Assembly: GCA_035771175.1 (NCBI GenBank)
Contig: CM069594.1
Coordinates: 15,099,670 to 15,163,669, forward strand
Direction: 5' to 3'
Source: Paratinospora sagittata
Lineage: Eukaryota; Streptophyta; Magnoliopsida; Ranunculales; Menispermaceae
Length of the DNA stretch: 64,000 nt
Part shown: piece after piece, positions 25,256 through 36,772 of the stretch
Layout of the letters: the number at the start of each line of letters is the position of its first letter
Numbering within the stretch: position 1 is the stretch's first letter
The notes under the pieces: generated by a model
Told to the model about the DNA's origin: nothing
Seen by the model: the letters and a program-made list of their open reading frames with translations, nothing else
Database searches by the model: none
Translations under genes and position numbers: made by a program

Positions 25256-26408
25256 TTGGGTATATCGACCTGCTATCTGTCAATAGAGAACATGATACAC
25301 AACCAAATAGCACTCTATCCACGTCTGAGACAAAAATCAGATATTTCTAACGAGAAAAATGTGGGCACTTCTGCTTGCTCGATTTTTCTATTCCTTACTC
25401 AGTTTTGCCAGTCTATCTTAATTGAAATATGCTCTACTAACACCTAGATGATTCCCTTTGTCTCGCACGCCCAAAACAACTTTAGATTAAACAATATTTT
25501 GAATTCAAATCGTTTTGTACTCACTTGCTCTTTAACCTGCAACTTCTATTTTTATAAAACACTCATTCTCAGATTTTCAAAAATACAACACGCACGACTT
25601 TTGTAAGTTAGATTGAGCTTTCCAAAGAATTTTTCAAGAGAAGAAAGTAATGATTCTTGCATTTGCCAAAACAAGCTTCGAATTGAATCAAAATGGCAAT
25701 CTGTCTTGATGATAACGTCATTGTTCAGCAAGTTCTTCATTTTATCCCTTTTGTGCTTAGATTTGCGGAGGGTATCCATTGTTTTAAACTGTAAGTAAAT
25801 GAAGTGGTCTCGGTAAGATAACACATCAAAAAAGAACACAACAACTGTATTGCATCAAGAACACATCAAACAATAGCTTTCGAAGTCTACAAAGATCAAG
25901 CTCGAAGAACGAAGACATATCTCATGTCTAATGCATTAGTTTGATCTTTGGTGTGTAGGGTAACCTCTCGATCAAACTCAGCACTAAAACTCTAAAAATT
26001 GCAAAGTCTTCAAAATCACTTCGATATAGTGTTTCATTTTGAAAAAATGTTTTCCGTAAGGTTTTAATCATAATTTCAATGAGTTTTGAATTATTTAAAA
26101 GTGTTTTGAGTCAATGGAATGGTTCTTGAGTGTCAAAATATTAATTTTTCAAAAATAAGGCTATCCAGCAATTTGCCAAAATTCTCGAGAAGGCACTAGC
26201 GCACTATCAGTGTTGATAGCACGTTGATAGGGTTCTATAATAAGACATTTGTTTTTTCTGGAAAATTGTCTATAGCGCGCTATCCCCTTTGATGACTCGC
26301 TATAAAGCTGTTGCCTTGATCTTTTCATTTTTAGTAAAATGGGCAATAGTTCGATATAGGCCTTGATAACACGCTATCGGAGAGTCTGAAAAACTCGAGC
26401 TCTCGGGT
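25256..26408 (+). repeat. Monomer M22 (1,153 bp, tetramer position a)
   Basis: Counterpart of M26 at 4,612 bp: gccagtctatc, ttgcggagg, acaacaactg and the end cggagagtc. First unit with ccaaagaattt. Private: aaatcgttttg and gtaaatgaag. Confidence 0.93.
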
Positions 26409-26535
26409 TTGGGTATATCGACCTGCTATCTGTCAATAGAGAACATGATACACAACCAAATAGCACTCTATCCACATCTGAGACAAAAATCAGATATTTC
26501 TAACGAGAAAAATGTGGGCACTTCTGCTTGCTCGA

Positions 26536-26970
26536 TTTTTCTATTCCTTACTCAGTTTTGCCAGGTTATCTTAATTGAAATATGCTCTACTAACACCTAG
26601 ATGATTCCCTTTGTCTCGCACGCCCAAAACAACTTTAGATTAAACAATATTTTGAATTCAAATCATTTTGTACTCACTTGCTCTTTAACCTGCAACTTCT
26701 ATTTTTATAAAACACTCATTCTCAGATTTTCAAAAATACAACACGCACGACTTTTGTAAGTTAGATTGAGCTTTCCAAAGAATTTTTCAAGAGAAGAAAG
26801 TAATGATTCTTGCATTTGCCAAAACAAGCTTCGAATTGAATCAAAATGGCAATCTGTCTTGATGATAACGTCATTGTTCAGCAAGTTCTTCATTTTATCC
26901 CTTTTGTGCTTAGATTTGCAGAGGGTATCCATTGTTTTAAACTGTAAGTATATGAAGTGGTCTCGGTAAG
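26536..26970 (+). other. Splice-like signals on the sense strand (reference copy)
   Basis: A polypyrimidine stretch ends in CAG at 26553-26555 (tttttctattccttactcag). Downstream in the same unit GTAAG occurs at 26756, 26944 and 26966, with a fourth at 27209. The layout could define a ~200-nt internal exon if the sense strand were transcribed. There is no transcript evidence in the sequence. Confidence 0.25.
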
Positions 26971-26992
26971 ATAACACATCAAAAAAGAACAC
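26705..26992 (-). other. Recurring antisense open frame, reference copy (not called as a gene)
   Basis: A 95-codon minus-strand frame starts at GTG. Its first ATG gives 75 codons (26705-26932), beginning MDTLCKSKHKRDKMKNLLNN, lysine-rich with no motif I recognise. Equivalent frames exist in most units from 8.3 kb on. Against coding: a one-base deletion shortens it in M0-M6, tgtttaaaac puts a stop upstream of the ATG in M4 and M8, codon 5 varies between Cys, Ser, Arg, Phe and Tyr, and substitutions I noted are mostly amino-acid changing. Conservation is more simply explained by array homogenisation. Confidence 0.3.
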
Positions 26993-27311
26993 AACAACTG
27001 TATTGCATCAAGAACACATCAAACAATAGCTTTCGAAGTCTACAAAGATCAAGCTCGAAGAACGAAGACATATCTCATGTCTAATGCATTAGTTTGATCT
27101 TTGGTGTGTAGGGTAACCTCTCGATCAAACTCAGCACTAAAACTCTAAAAATTGCAAAGTCTTCAAAATCACTTCGATATAGTGTTTCATTTTGAAAAAA
27201 TGTTTTCCGTAAGGTTTTAATCATAATTTCAATGAGTTTTGAATTATTTAAAAGTGTTTTGAGTCAATGGAATGGTTCTTGAGTGTCAAAATATTAATTT
27301 TTCAAAAATAA

Positions 27312-27628
27312 GGCTATCCAGCAATTTGCCAAAATTCTCGAGAAGGCACTAGCGCACTATCAGTGTTGATAGCACGTTGATAGGGTTCTATAATAAGACA
27401 TTTGTTTTTTCTGGAAAATTGTCTATAGCGCGCTATCCCCTTTGATGACTCGCTATAAAGCTGTTGCCTTGATCTTTTCATTTTTAGTAAAATGGGCAAT
27501 AGTTCGATATAGGCCTTGATAACACGCTATCGGAGAGTCTGAAAAACTCGAGCTCTCGGGTTTGGGTATATCGACCTGCTATCTGTCAATAGAGAACATG
27601 ATACACAACCAAATAGCACTCTATCCAC
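27312..27628 (+). repeat. CTATC/GATAG dyad cluster at the unit junction (reference copy)
   Basis: In this ~315-bp stretch spanning the M23/M24 junction I count six CTATC and two GATAG words plus several one-off variants (ctataat, gctataaag, cgatatag, tatatcg). I find no exact CTATC or GATAG in the rest of the unit. The stretch includes the 12-bp palindrome ATAGCGCGCTAT at 27425-27436. The same layout is present in every unit. It may be a degenerate internal repeat or a cluster of binding sites. Confidence 0.8.
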
Positions 27629-28714
27629 ATCTTAGACAAAAATCAGATATTTCTAACGAGAAAAATGTGGGCACTTCTGCTTGCTCGATTTTTCTATTCC
27701 TTACTCAGTTTTGCCAGGTTATCTTAATTGAAATATGCTCTACTAACACCTAGATGATTCCCTTTGTCTCGCACGCCCAAAACAACTTTAGATTAAACAA
27801 TATTTTGAATTCAAATCATTTTGTACTCACTTGCTCTTTAACCTGCAACTTCTATTTTTATAAAACACTCATTCTCAGATTTTCAAAAATACAACACGCA
27901 CGACTTTTGTAAGTTAGATTGAGCTTTCCAAAGAATTTTTCAAGAGAAGAAAGTAATGATTCTTGCATTTGCCAAAACAAGCTTCGAATTGAATCAAAAT
28001 GGCAATCTGTCTTGATGATAACGTCATTGTTCAGCAAGTTCTTCATTTTATCCCTTTTGTGCTTAGATTTGCAGAGGGTATCCATTGTTTTAAACTGTAA
28101 GTATATGAAGTGGTCTCGGTAAGATAACACATCAAAAAAGAACACAACAACTGTATTGCATCAAGAACACATCAAACAATAGCTTTCGAAGTCTACAAAG
28201 ATCAAGCTCGAAGAACGAAGACATATCTCATGTCTAATGCATTAGTTTGATCTTTGGTGTGTAGGGTAACCTCTCGATCAAACTCAGCACTAAAACTCTG
28301 AAAATTGCAAAGTCTTCAAAATCACTTCGATATAGTGTTTCATTTTGAAAAAATGTTTTCCGTAAGGTTTTAATCATAATTTCAATGAGTTTTGAATTAT
28401 TTAAAAGTGTTTTGAGTCAATGGAATGGTTCTTGAGTGTCAAAATATTAATTTTTCAAAAATAAGGCTATCCAGCAATTTTCCAAAATTCTCGAGAAGGC
28501 ACTAGCGCACTATCAGTGTTGATAGCACGTTGATAGGGTTCTATAATAACACATTTGTTTTTTCGGGAAAATTGTCTATAGCGCGCTATCCCCTTTGATG
28601 ACTCGCTATAAAGCTGTTGCCTTGATCTTTTCATTTTTAGTAAAATGGGCAATAGTTCGATATAGGCCTTGATAACACGCTATCGGAAAGTCTGAAAAAC
28701 TCGAGCTCTCGGGT
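27562..28714 (+). repeat. Monomer M24 (1,153 bp, tetramer position c)
   Basis: Counterpart of M28, sharing ataacacatttg and ttcgggaaaat. Its 5' end carries atccacatcttag (like M23). Private: gcaattttccaaaat. Confidence 0.93.
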
Positions 28715-29867
28715 TTGGGTATATCGACCTGCTATCTGTCAATAGAGAACATGATACACAACCAAATAGCACTCTATCCACGTCTGAGACAAAAATCAGA
28801 TATTTCTAACGAGAAAAATGTGGGCACTTCTGCTTGCTCGATTTTTCTATTCCTTACTCAGTTTTGCCAGGTTATCTTAATTGAAATATGCTCTACTAAC
28901 ACCTAGATGATTCCCTTTGTCTCGCACGCCCAAAACAACTTTAGATTAAACAATATTTTGAATTCAAATCATTTTGTACTCACTTGCTCTTTAACCTGCA
29001 ACTTCTATTTTTATAAAACACTCATTCTCAGATTTTCAAAAATACAACACGCACGACTTTTGTAAGTTAGATTGAGCTTTCCAAAGAATTTTTCAAGGGA
29101 AGAAAGTAATGATTCTTGCATTTGCCAAAACAAGCTTCGAATTGAATCAAAATGGCAATCTGTCTTGATGATAACGTCATTGTTCAGCAAGTTCTTCATT
29201 TTATCCCTTTTGTGCTTAGATTTGGAGAGGGTATCCATTGTTTTAAACTGTAAGTATATGAAGTGGTCTCGGTAAGATAACACATCAAAAAAGAACACAA
29301 CACCTGTATTGCATCAAGAACACATCAAACAATAGCTTTCGAAGTCTACAAAGATCAAGCTCGAAGAACGAAGACATATCTCATGTCTAATGCATTAGTT
29401 TGATCTTTGGTGTGTAGGGTAACCTCTCGATCAAACTCAGCACTAAAACTCTGAAAATTGCAAAGTCTTCAAAATCACTTCGATATAGTGTTTCATTTTG
29501 AAAAAATGTTTTCCGTAAGGTTTTAATCATAATTTCAATGAGTTTTGAATTATTTAAAAGTGTTTTGAGTCAATGGAATGGTTCTTGAGTGTCAAAATAT
29601 TAATTTTTCAAAAATAAGGCTATCCAGCAATTTGCCAAAATTCTCGAGATGGCACTAGCGCACTATCAGTGTTGATAGCACGTTGGTAGGGTTCTATAAT
29701 AAGACATTTGTTTTTTCTGGAAAATTGTCTATAGCACGCTATCCCCTTTGATGACTCGCTATAAAGCAGTTGCCTTTATCTTTTCATTTTTAGTAAAATG
29801 GGCAATAGTTCGATATAGGCCTTGATAACACGCTATCGGAAAGTCTGAAAAACTCGAGCTCTCGGGT
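28715..29867 (+). repeat. Monomer M25 (1,153 bp, tetramer position d)
   Basis: Counterpart of M29: gagatggcac, cgttggtagg, agcagttgcctttatc and ttggagagg occur in both, 4,612 bp apart. Private: caagggaag. Confidence 0.94.
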
Positions 29868-31020
29868 TTGGGTATATCGACCTGCTATCTGTCAATAGAG
29901 AACATGATACACAACCAAATAGCACTCTATCCACGTCTGAGACAAAAATCAGATATTTCTAACGAGAAAAATGTGGGCACTTCTGCTTGCTCGATTTTTC
30001 TATTCCTTACTCAGTTTTGCCAGTCTACCTTAATTGAAATATGCTCTACTAACACCTAGATGATTCCCTTTGTCTCGCACGCCCAAAACAACTTTAGATT
30101 AAACAATATTTTGAATTCAAATCATTTTGTACTCACTTGCTCTTTAACCTGCAACTTCTATTTTTATAAAACACTCATTCTCAGATTTTCAAAAATACAA
30201 CACGCACGACTTTTGTAAGTTAGATTGAGCTTTCCAAAGAATTTTTCAAGAGAAGAAAGTAATGATTCTTGCATTTGCCAAAACAAGCTTCGAATTGAAT
30301 CAAAATGGCAATCTGTCTTGATGATAACGTCATTGTTCAGCAAGTTCTTCATTTTATCCCTTTTGTGCTTAGATTTGCGGAGGGTATCCATTGTTTTAAA
30401 CTGTAAGTATATGAAGTGGTCTCGGTAAGATAACACATCAAAAAAGAACACAACAACTGTATTGCATCAAGAACACATCAAACAATAGCTTTCGAAGTCT
30501 ACAAAGATCAAGCTCGAAGAACGAAGACATATCTCATGTTTAATGCATTAGTTTGATCTTTGGTGTGTAGGGTAACCTCTCGATCAAACTCAGCACTAAA
30601 ACTCTGAAAATTGCAAAGTCTTCAAAATCACTTCGATATAGTGTTTCATTTTGAAAAAATGTTTTCCGTAAGGTTTTAATCATAATTTCAATGAGTTTTG
30701 AATTATTTAAAAGTGTTTTGAGTCAATGGAATGGTTCTTGAGTGTCAAAATATTAATTTTTCAAAAATAAGGCTATCCAGCAATTTGCCAAAATTCTCGA
30801 GAAGGCACTAGCGCACTATCAGTGTTGATAGCACGTTGATAGGGTTCTATAATAAGACATTTGTTTTTTCTGGAAAATTGTCTATAGCGCGCTATCCCCT
30901 TTGATGACTCGCAATAAAGCTGTTGCCTTGATCTTTTCATTTTTAGTAAAATGGGCAATAGTTCGATATAGGCCTTGATAACACGCTATCGGAGAGTCTG
31001 AAAAACTCGAGCTCTCGGGT
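29868..31020 (+). repeat. Monomer M26 (1,153 bp, tetramer position a)
   Basis: Counterpart of M22 (ttgcggagg, acaacaactg, cggagagtc). Private: gccagtctacc, catgtttaatg and ctcgcaataaag. Confidence 0.93.
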
Positions 31021-32173
31021 TTGGGTATATCGACCTGCTATCTGTCAATAGAGAACATGATACACAACCAAATAGCACTCTATCCACATCTGAGACAAAA
31101 ATCAGATATTTCTAACGAGAAAAATGTGGGCACTTCTGCTTGCTCGATTTTTCTATTCCTTACTCAGTTTTGCCAGGTTATCTTAATTGAAATATGCTCT
31201 ACTAACACCTAGATGATTCCCTTTGTCTCGCACGCCCAAAACAACTTTAGATTAAACAATATTTTGAATTCAAATCATTTTGTACTCACTTGCTCTTTAA
31301 CCTGCAACTTCTATTTTTATAAAACACTCATTCTCAGATTTTCAAAAATACAACACGCACGACTTTTGTAAGTTAGATTGAGCTTTCCAAAGAATTTTTC
31401 AAGAGAAGAAAGTAATGATTCTTGCATTTGCCAAAACAAGCTTCGAATTGAATCAAAATGGCAATCTGTCTTGATGATAACGTCATTGTTCAGCAAGTTC
31501 TTCATTTTATCCCTTTTGTGCTTAGATTTGCGGAGGGTATCCATTGTTTTAAACTGTAAGTATATGAAGTGGTCTCGGTAAGATAACACATCAAAAAAGA
31601 ACACAACAACTGTATTGCATCAAGAACACATCAAACAATAGCTTTCGAAGTCTACAAAGATCAAGCTCGAAGAACGAAGACATATCTCATGTCTAATGCA
31701 TTAGTTTGATCTTTGGTGTGTAGGGTAACCTCTCGATCAAACTCAGCACTAAAACTCTGAAAATTGCAAAGTCTTCAAAATCACTTCGATATAGTGTTTC
31801 ATTTTGAAAAAATGTTTTCCGTAAGGTTTTAATCATAATTTCAATGAGTTTTGAATTATTTAAAAGTGTTTTGAGTCAATGGAATGGTTCTTGATTGTCA
31901 AAATATTAATTTTTCAAAAATAAGGCTATCCAGCAATTTGCCAAAATTCTCGAGAAGGCACTAGCGCACTATCAGTGTTGATAGCACGTTGATAGGGTTC
32001 TATAATAACACATTTGTTTTTTCGGGAAAATTGTCTATAGCGCGCTATCCCCTTTGATGACTCGCTATAAAGCTGTTGCCTTGATCTTTTCATTTTTAGT
32101 AAAATGGGCAATAGTTCGATATAGGCCTTGATAACACGCTATCGGAAAGTCTGAAAAACTCGAGCTCTCGGGT
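31021..32173 (+). repeat. Monomer M27 (1,153 bp, tetramer position b)
   Basis: Counterpart of M23 (atccacatctgag), but with ttgcggagg as in M26 and a 3' end like M24/M28 (ataacacatttg, ttcggg), so the tetramer is not perfect here. Private: cttgattgtc. Confidence 0.92.
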
Positions 32174-33326
32174 TTGGGTATATCGACCTGCTATCTGTCA
32201 ATAGAGAACATGATACACAACCAAATAGCACTCTATCCACGTCTGAGACAAAAATCAGATATTTCTAACGAGAAAAATGTGGGCACTTCTGCTTGCTCGA
32301 TTTTTCTATTCCTTACTCAGTTTTGCCAGGTTATCTTAATTGAAATATGCTCTACTAACACCTAGATGATTCCCTTTGTCTCGCACGCCCAAAACAACTT
32401 TAGATTAAACAATATTTTGAATTCAAATCATTTTGTACTCACTTGCTCTTTAACCTGCAACTTCTATTTTTATAAAACACTCATTCTCAGATTTTCAAAA
32501 ATACAACACGCACGACTTTTGTAAGTTAGATTGAGCTTTCCAAAGAATTTTTCAAGAGAAGAAAGTAATGATTCTTGCATTTGCCAAAACAAGCTTCGAA
32601 TTGAATCAAAATGGCAATCTGTCTTGATGATAACGTCATTGTTCAGCAAGTTCTTCATTTTATCCCTTTTGTGCTTAGATTTGCAGAGGGTATCCATTGT
32701 TTTAAACTGTAAGTATATGAAGTGGTCTCGGTAAGATAACACATCAAAAAAGAACACAACAACTGTATTGCATCAAGAACACATCAAACAATAGCTTTCG
32801 AAGTCTACAAAGATCAAGCTCGAAGAACGAAGACATATCTCATGTCTAATGCATTAGTTTGATCTTTGGTGTGTAGGGTAACCTCTCGATCAAACTCAGC
32901 ACTAAAACTCTGAAAATTGCAAAGTCTTCAAAATCACTTCGATATAGTGTTTCATTTTGAAAAAATGTTTTCCGTAAGGTTTTAATCATAATTTCAATGA
33001 GTTTTGAATTATTTAAAAGTGTTTTGAGTCAATGGAATGGTTCTTGAGTGTCAAAATATTAATTTTTCAAAAATAAGGCTATCCAGCAATTTGCCAAAAT
33101 TCTCGAGAAGGCACTAGCGCACTATCAGTGTTGATAGCACGTTGATAGGGTTCTATAATAACACATTTGTTTTTTCGGGAAAATTGTCTATAGCGCGCTA
33201 TCCCCTTTGATGACTCGCTATAAAGCTGTTGCCTTGATCTTTTCATTTTTAGTAAAATGGGCAATAGTTCGATATAGGCCTTGATAACACGCTATCGGAA
33301 AGTCTGAAAAACTCGAGCTCTCGGGT
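32174..33326 (+). repeat. Monomer M28 (1,153 bp, tetramer position c)
   Basis: Counterpart of M24. It has atccacgtctgag at the 5' end, ttgcagagg, acaacaactg, ataacacatttg and ttcgggaaaat. Confidence 0.93.
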
Positions 33327-34479
33327 TTGGGTATATCGACCTGCTATCTGTCAATAGAGAACATGATACACAACCAAATAGCACTCTATCCACGTCTGAG
33401 ACAAAAATCAGATATTTCTAACGAGAAAAATGTGGGCACTTCTGCTTGCTCGATTTTTCTATTCCTTACTCAGTTTTGCCAGGTTATCTTAATTGAAATA
33501 TGCTCTACTAACACCTAGATGATTCCCTTTGTCTCGCACGCCCAAAACAACTTTAGATTAAACAATATTTTGAATTCAAATCATTTTGTACTCACTTGCT
33601 CTTTAACCTGCAACTTCTATTTTTATAAAACACTCATTCTCAGATTTTCAAAAATACAACACGCACGACTTTTGTAAGTTAGATTGAGCTTTCCAAAGAA
33701 TTTTTCAAGAGAAGAAAGTAATGATTCTTGCATTTGCCAAAACAAGCTTCGAATTGAATCAAAATGGCAATCTGTCTTGATGATAACGTCATTGTTCAGC
33801 AAGTTCTTCATTTTATCCCTTTTGTGCTTAGATTTGGAGAGGGTATCCATTGTTTTAAACTGTAAGTATATGAAGTGGTCTCGGTAAGATAACACATCAA
33901 AAAAGAACACAACACCTGTATTGCATCAAGAACACATCAAACAATAGCTTTCGAAGTCTACAAAGATCAAGCTCGAAGAACGAAGACATATCTCATGTCT
34001 AATGCATTAGTTTGATCTTTGGTGTGTAGGGTAACCTCTCGATCAAACTCAGCACTAAAACTCTGAAAATTGCAAAGTCTTCAAAATCACTTCGATATAG
34101 TCTTTCATTTTGAAAAAATGTTTTCCGTAAGGTTTTAATCATAATTTCAATGAGTTTTGAATTATTTAAAAGTGTTTTGAGTCAATGGAATGGTTCTTGA
34201 GTGTCAAAATATTAATTTTTCAAAAATAAGGCTATCCAGCAATTTGCCAAAATTCTCGAGATGGCACTAGCGCACTATCAGTGTTGATAGCACGTTGGTA
34301 GGGTTCTATAATAAGACATTTGTTTTTTCTGGAAAATTGTCTATAGCACGCTATCCCCTTTGATGACTCGCTATAAAGCAGTTGCCTTTATCTTTTCATT
34401 TTTAGTAAAATGGGCAATAGTTCGATATAGGCCTTGATAACACGCTATCGGAAAGTCTTAAAAGCTCGAGCTCTCGGGT
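33327..34479 (+). repeat. Monomer M29 (1,153 bp, tetramer position d)
   Basis: Counterpart of M25 (gagatggcac, cgttggtagg, agcagttgcctttatc). Private: tagtctttc. Its last ~30 bp (gtcttaaaagctcgag) already differ from M25, marking the end of the tetramer block. Confidence 0.94.
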
Positions 34480-35630
34480 TTGGGTATAACGACCCGCTAT
34501 CTGTCAATAGAGAACATGATACACAACCAAATAGCACTCTATCCACGTCTGAGACAACAATCAGATATTTCTAACGAGAAAAATGTGGGCACTTCTGCTT
34601 ACTCGATTTTTCTATTACTTACTCAGTTTTGCCAGGTTATCTTAATTGAAATATGCTCTACTAACACCTAGATGATTCCCTTTGTCTCGCACGCCCAAAA
34701 CAACTTTAGATTAAACAATATTTTGATTTCAAATCATTTTGTACTCACTTGCTCTTTAACCTGCAACTTCTATTTTTATAAAACAATCATTCTTAGATTT
34801 TCAAAAATACAACACGCACGACTTTTGTAAGTTAGATTGAGCTTTCCAAAGAGTTTTTCAAGAGAAGAAAGTAATGATTCTTGCATTTGCCAAAACAAGC
34901 TTCGAATTGAATCAAAATGGCAATCTGTCTTGATGATAACGTCATTGTTCAGCAAGTTCTTCATTTTATCCCTTTTGTGCTTAGAGTTGCAGAGGGTATC
35001 CATTGTTTTACACTGTAAGTATATGAAGTGGTCTCGGTAAGATAACACATCAAAAAAGAACACAACACCTGTATTGCATCAAGAACACATCAAACAATAG
35101 CTTTCAAAGTCTACAAAGATCAAGCTCGAAGAACGAAGACATATCTCATGTCTAATGCATTAGTTTGATCTTTGGTGTGTATGGTAACCTCTCGATCAAA
35201 CTCAGCACTAAAACTCTGAAAATTGCAAAGTCTTCAAAATCACTTCGATATAGTATTTCATTTTGAAAAAATGTTTTTCGTAAGGTTTTAATCATAATTT
35301 CAATGAGTTTTGAATTATTTAAAAGTGTTTTGAGTCAATGGAATGGTTCTTGAGTGTCAAAATATTAATTTTTCAAAAATAAGGCTATCCAGCAATTTGC
35401 CAAAATTCTCGAGAAGGCACTAGCGCACTATCAGTGTTGATAGCACGTTGATAGGGTTCTATAATAAGACATTTGTTTTTTCTGAAAAATTGTCTATAGC
35501 GCTATCCCCTTTGATGACTCGCTATAAAGCTGTTGCCTTGATCTTGTCATTTTTAGTAAAATGGGCAGTAGCGCGCTATAGGCCTTGATAACACGCTATC
35601 GGAAAGTCTGAAAAACTCGAGCTCTCGGGT
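34480..35630 (+). repeat. Monomer M30 (1,151 bp, mosaic)
   Basis: The 5' half resembles M15/M16 (gacaacaatc, ttcttagat, ttttacactg); the 3' end resembles M17/M18 (tatagcgctatcc, cttgtcattt). Private: ggtataacgaccc, ctattacttac, gatttcaaatc, ttagagttgc and gtatggtaac. Confidence 0.92.
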
Positions 35631-36772
35631 TTGGGTATATCGACCTGCTATCTGTCAATAGAGAACATGATACACAACCAAATAGCACTCTATCCACGTC
35701 TGAGACAAAAATCAGATATTTCTAACGAGAAAAATGTGGGCACTTCTGCTTGCTCGATTTTTCTATTCCTTACACAGTTTTGCCAGGTTATCTTAAATTA
35801 AATATGCTCTACTAACACCTAGATGATTCCCTTTGTCTCGCACGCCCAAAACAACTTTTGATTAAACAATGTTTTGAATTCAAATCATTTTGCACTCACT
35901 TGCTCTTTAACATGCAACTTCTATTTTTATAAAACACTCATTCTCTGATTTTCAAAAATACAACACGCTCGATTTTTGTAAGTTAGATTGAGCTTTCCAA
36001 AGAGTTTTTCAAGAGAAGAAAGTAATGATTCTTGCATTTTCCAAAACAAGCTTCGAATTGAATCAAAATTGCAATCTGTCTTGATGATAACTTCATTGTT
36101 CAGCAAGTTCTTCATTTTATCCCTTTTGTGCTTAGATTTGCAGAGGGTATCCATTGTTTTAAACTGTACGTATATGAAGTGGTCTCGGTAAGATAACACA
36201 TCAAAAAAGAACACAACACCTGTATTGCATCAAGAACACATCAAACAATAGCTTTCGAAGTCTACAAAGATCAAGTTCGAAGAACGAAGACATATTTCAT
36301 GTCTAATGCATTAGTTTGATCTTTGGTGTGTAGGGTAACCTCTCGATCAAACTCAGCACTAAAACTCTGAAAATTGCAAAGTCTTCAAAATCACTTCGAT
36401 ATAGTATTTCATTTTGAAAAAATGTTTTCCGTAAGGTTTTAATCATAATTTCAATGAGTTTTAAATTATTTAAAAGTGTTTTGAGTCAATGGAATGGTTC
36501 TTGAGTGTCAAAATATTAATTTTTCAAAAATAAGGCTATCCAGCAATTTGCCAAAATTCTCGAGAAGGCACTAGCGCACTATCAGTGTTGATAGGGTTCT
36601 ATCATAAGACATTTGTTTTTTTCTGGAAAATTGTCTATAGCACGCTATCCCCTTTGATGACTCGCTATAAAGCTGTTGCCTTGATCTTTTCATTTTAGTA
36701 AAATGGGCAATAGTTCGATATAGGCCTTGATAACACGCTATCGGAAAGTCTAAAAAACTCAAGCTCTCTAGT
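35631..36772 (+). repeat. Monomer M31 (1,142 bp, mosaic, 11-bp deletion)
   Basis: It returns to I-like states (caatgttttg, aacatgcaac, aattgcaatc; end ctcaagctctctagtttgtg). An 11-bp loss at gttgatag (36587-36594) repeats the event in M19. It has tatcataag and tatagcacgctatcc as in M34 and M37. The change cttaaattaaa puts a stop in the sense frame. Confidence 0.93.
36587..36594. other. 11-bp deletion between gttgatag direct repeats (M31)
   Basis: The same collapse as in M19. The flanks differ (tatcataag here, tataataag in M19), so this may be an independent event. Confidence 0.92.

Larger units (their letters stand above)
26409..27561 (+). repeat. Monomer M23 (1,153 bp, tetramer position b; reference unit here)
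   Basis: Counterpart of M27, sharing atccacatctgag. It has no private oddity that I noticed beyond ctctaaaaattg (shared with M22), so I use it below to locate per-unit elements: antisense frame, dyad cluster and splice-like signals. Confidence 0.93.
25256..34479 (+). repeat. Tetramer higher-order repeat (4,612 bp), two copies
   Basis: M22-M25 correspond to M26-M29 in order. Best marks: gagatggcac, cgttggtagg and agcagttgcctttatc in M25 and M29; ttgcggagg with cggagagtc in M22 and M26; atccacatctgag in M23 and M27. M27 deviates at the variable site and at its 3' end, so the copies are not identical. Confidence 0.85.

Noticed and set aside
26690..26712. TATA-box-like tttttataaaacac and ctcgctataaagctg as promoters
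   Set aside because: In AT-rich DNA such words arise by chance, and no gene or other promoter element is placed to support them.
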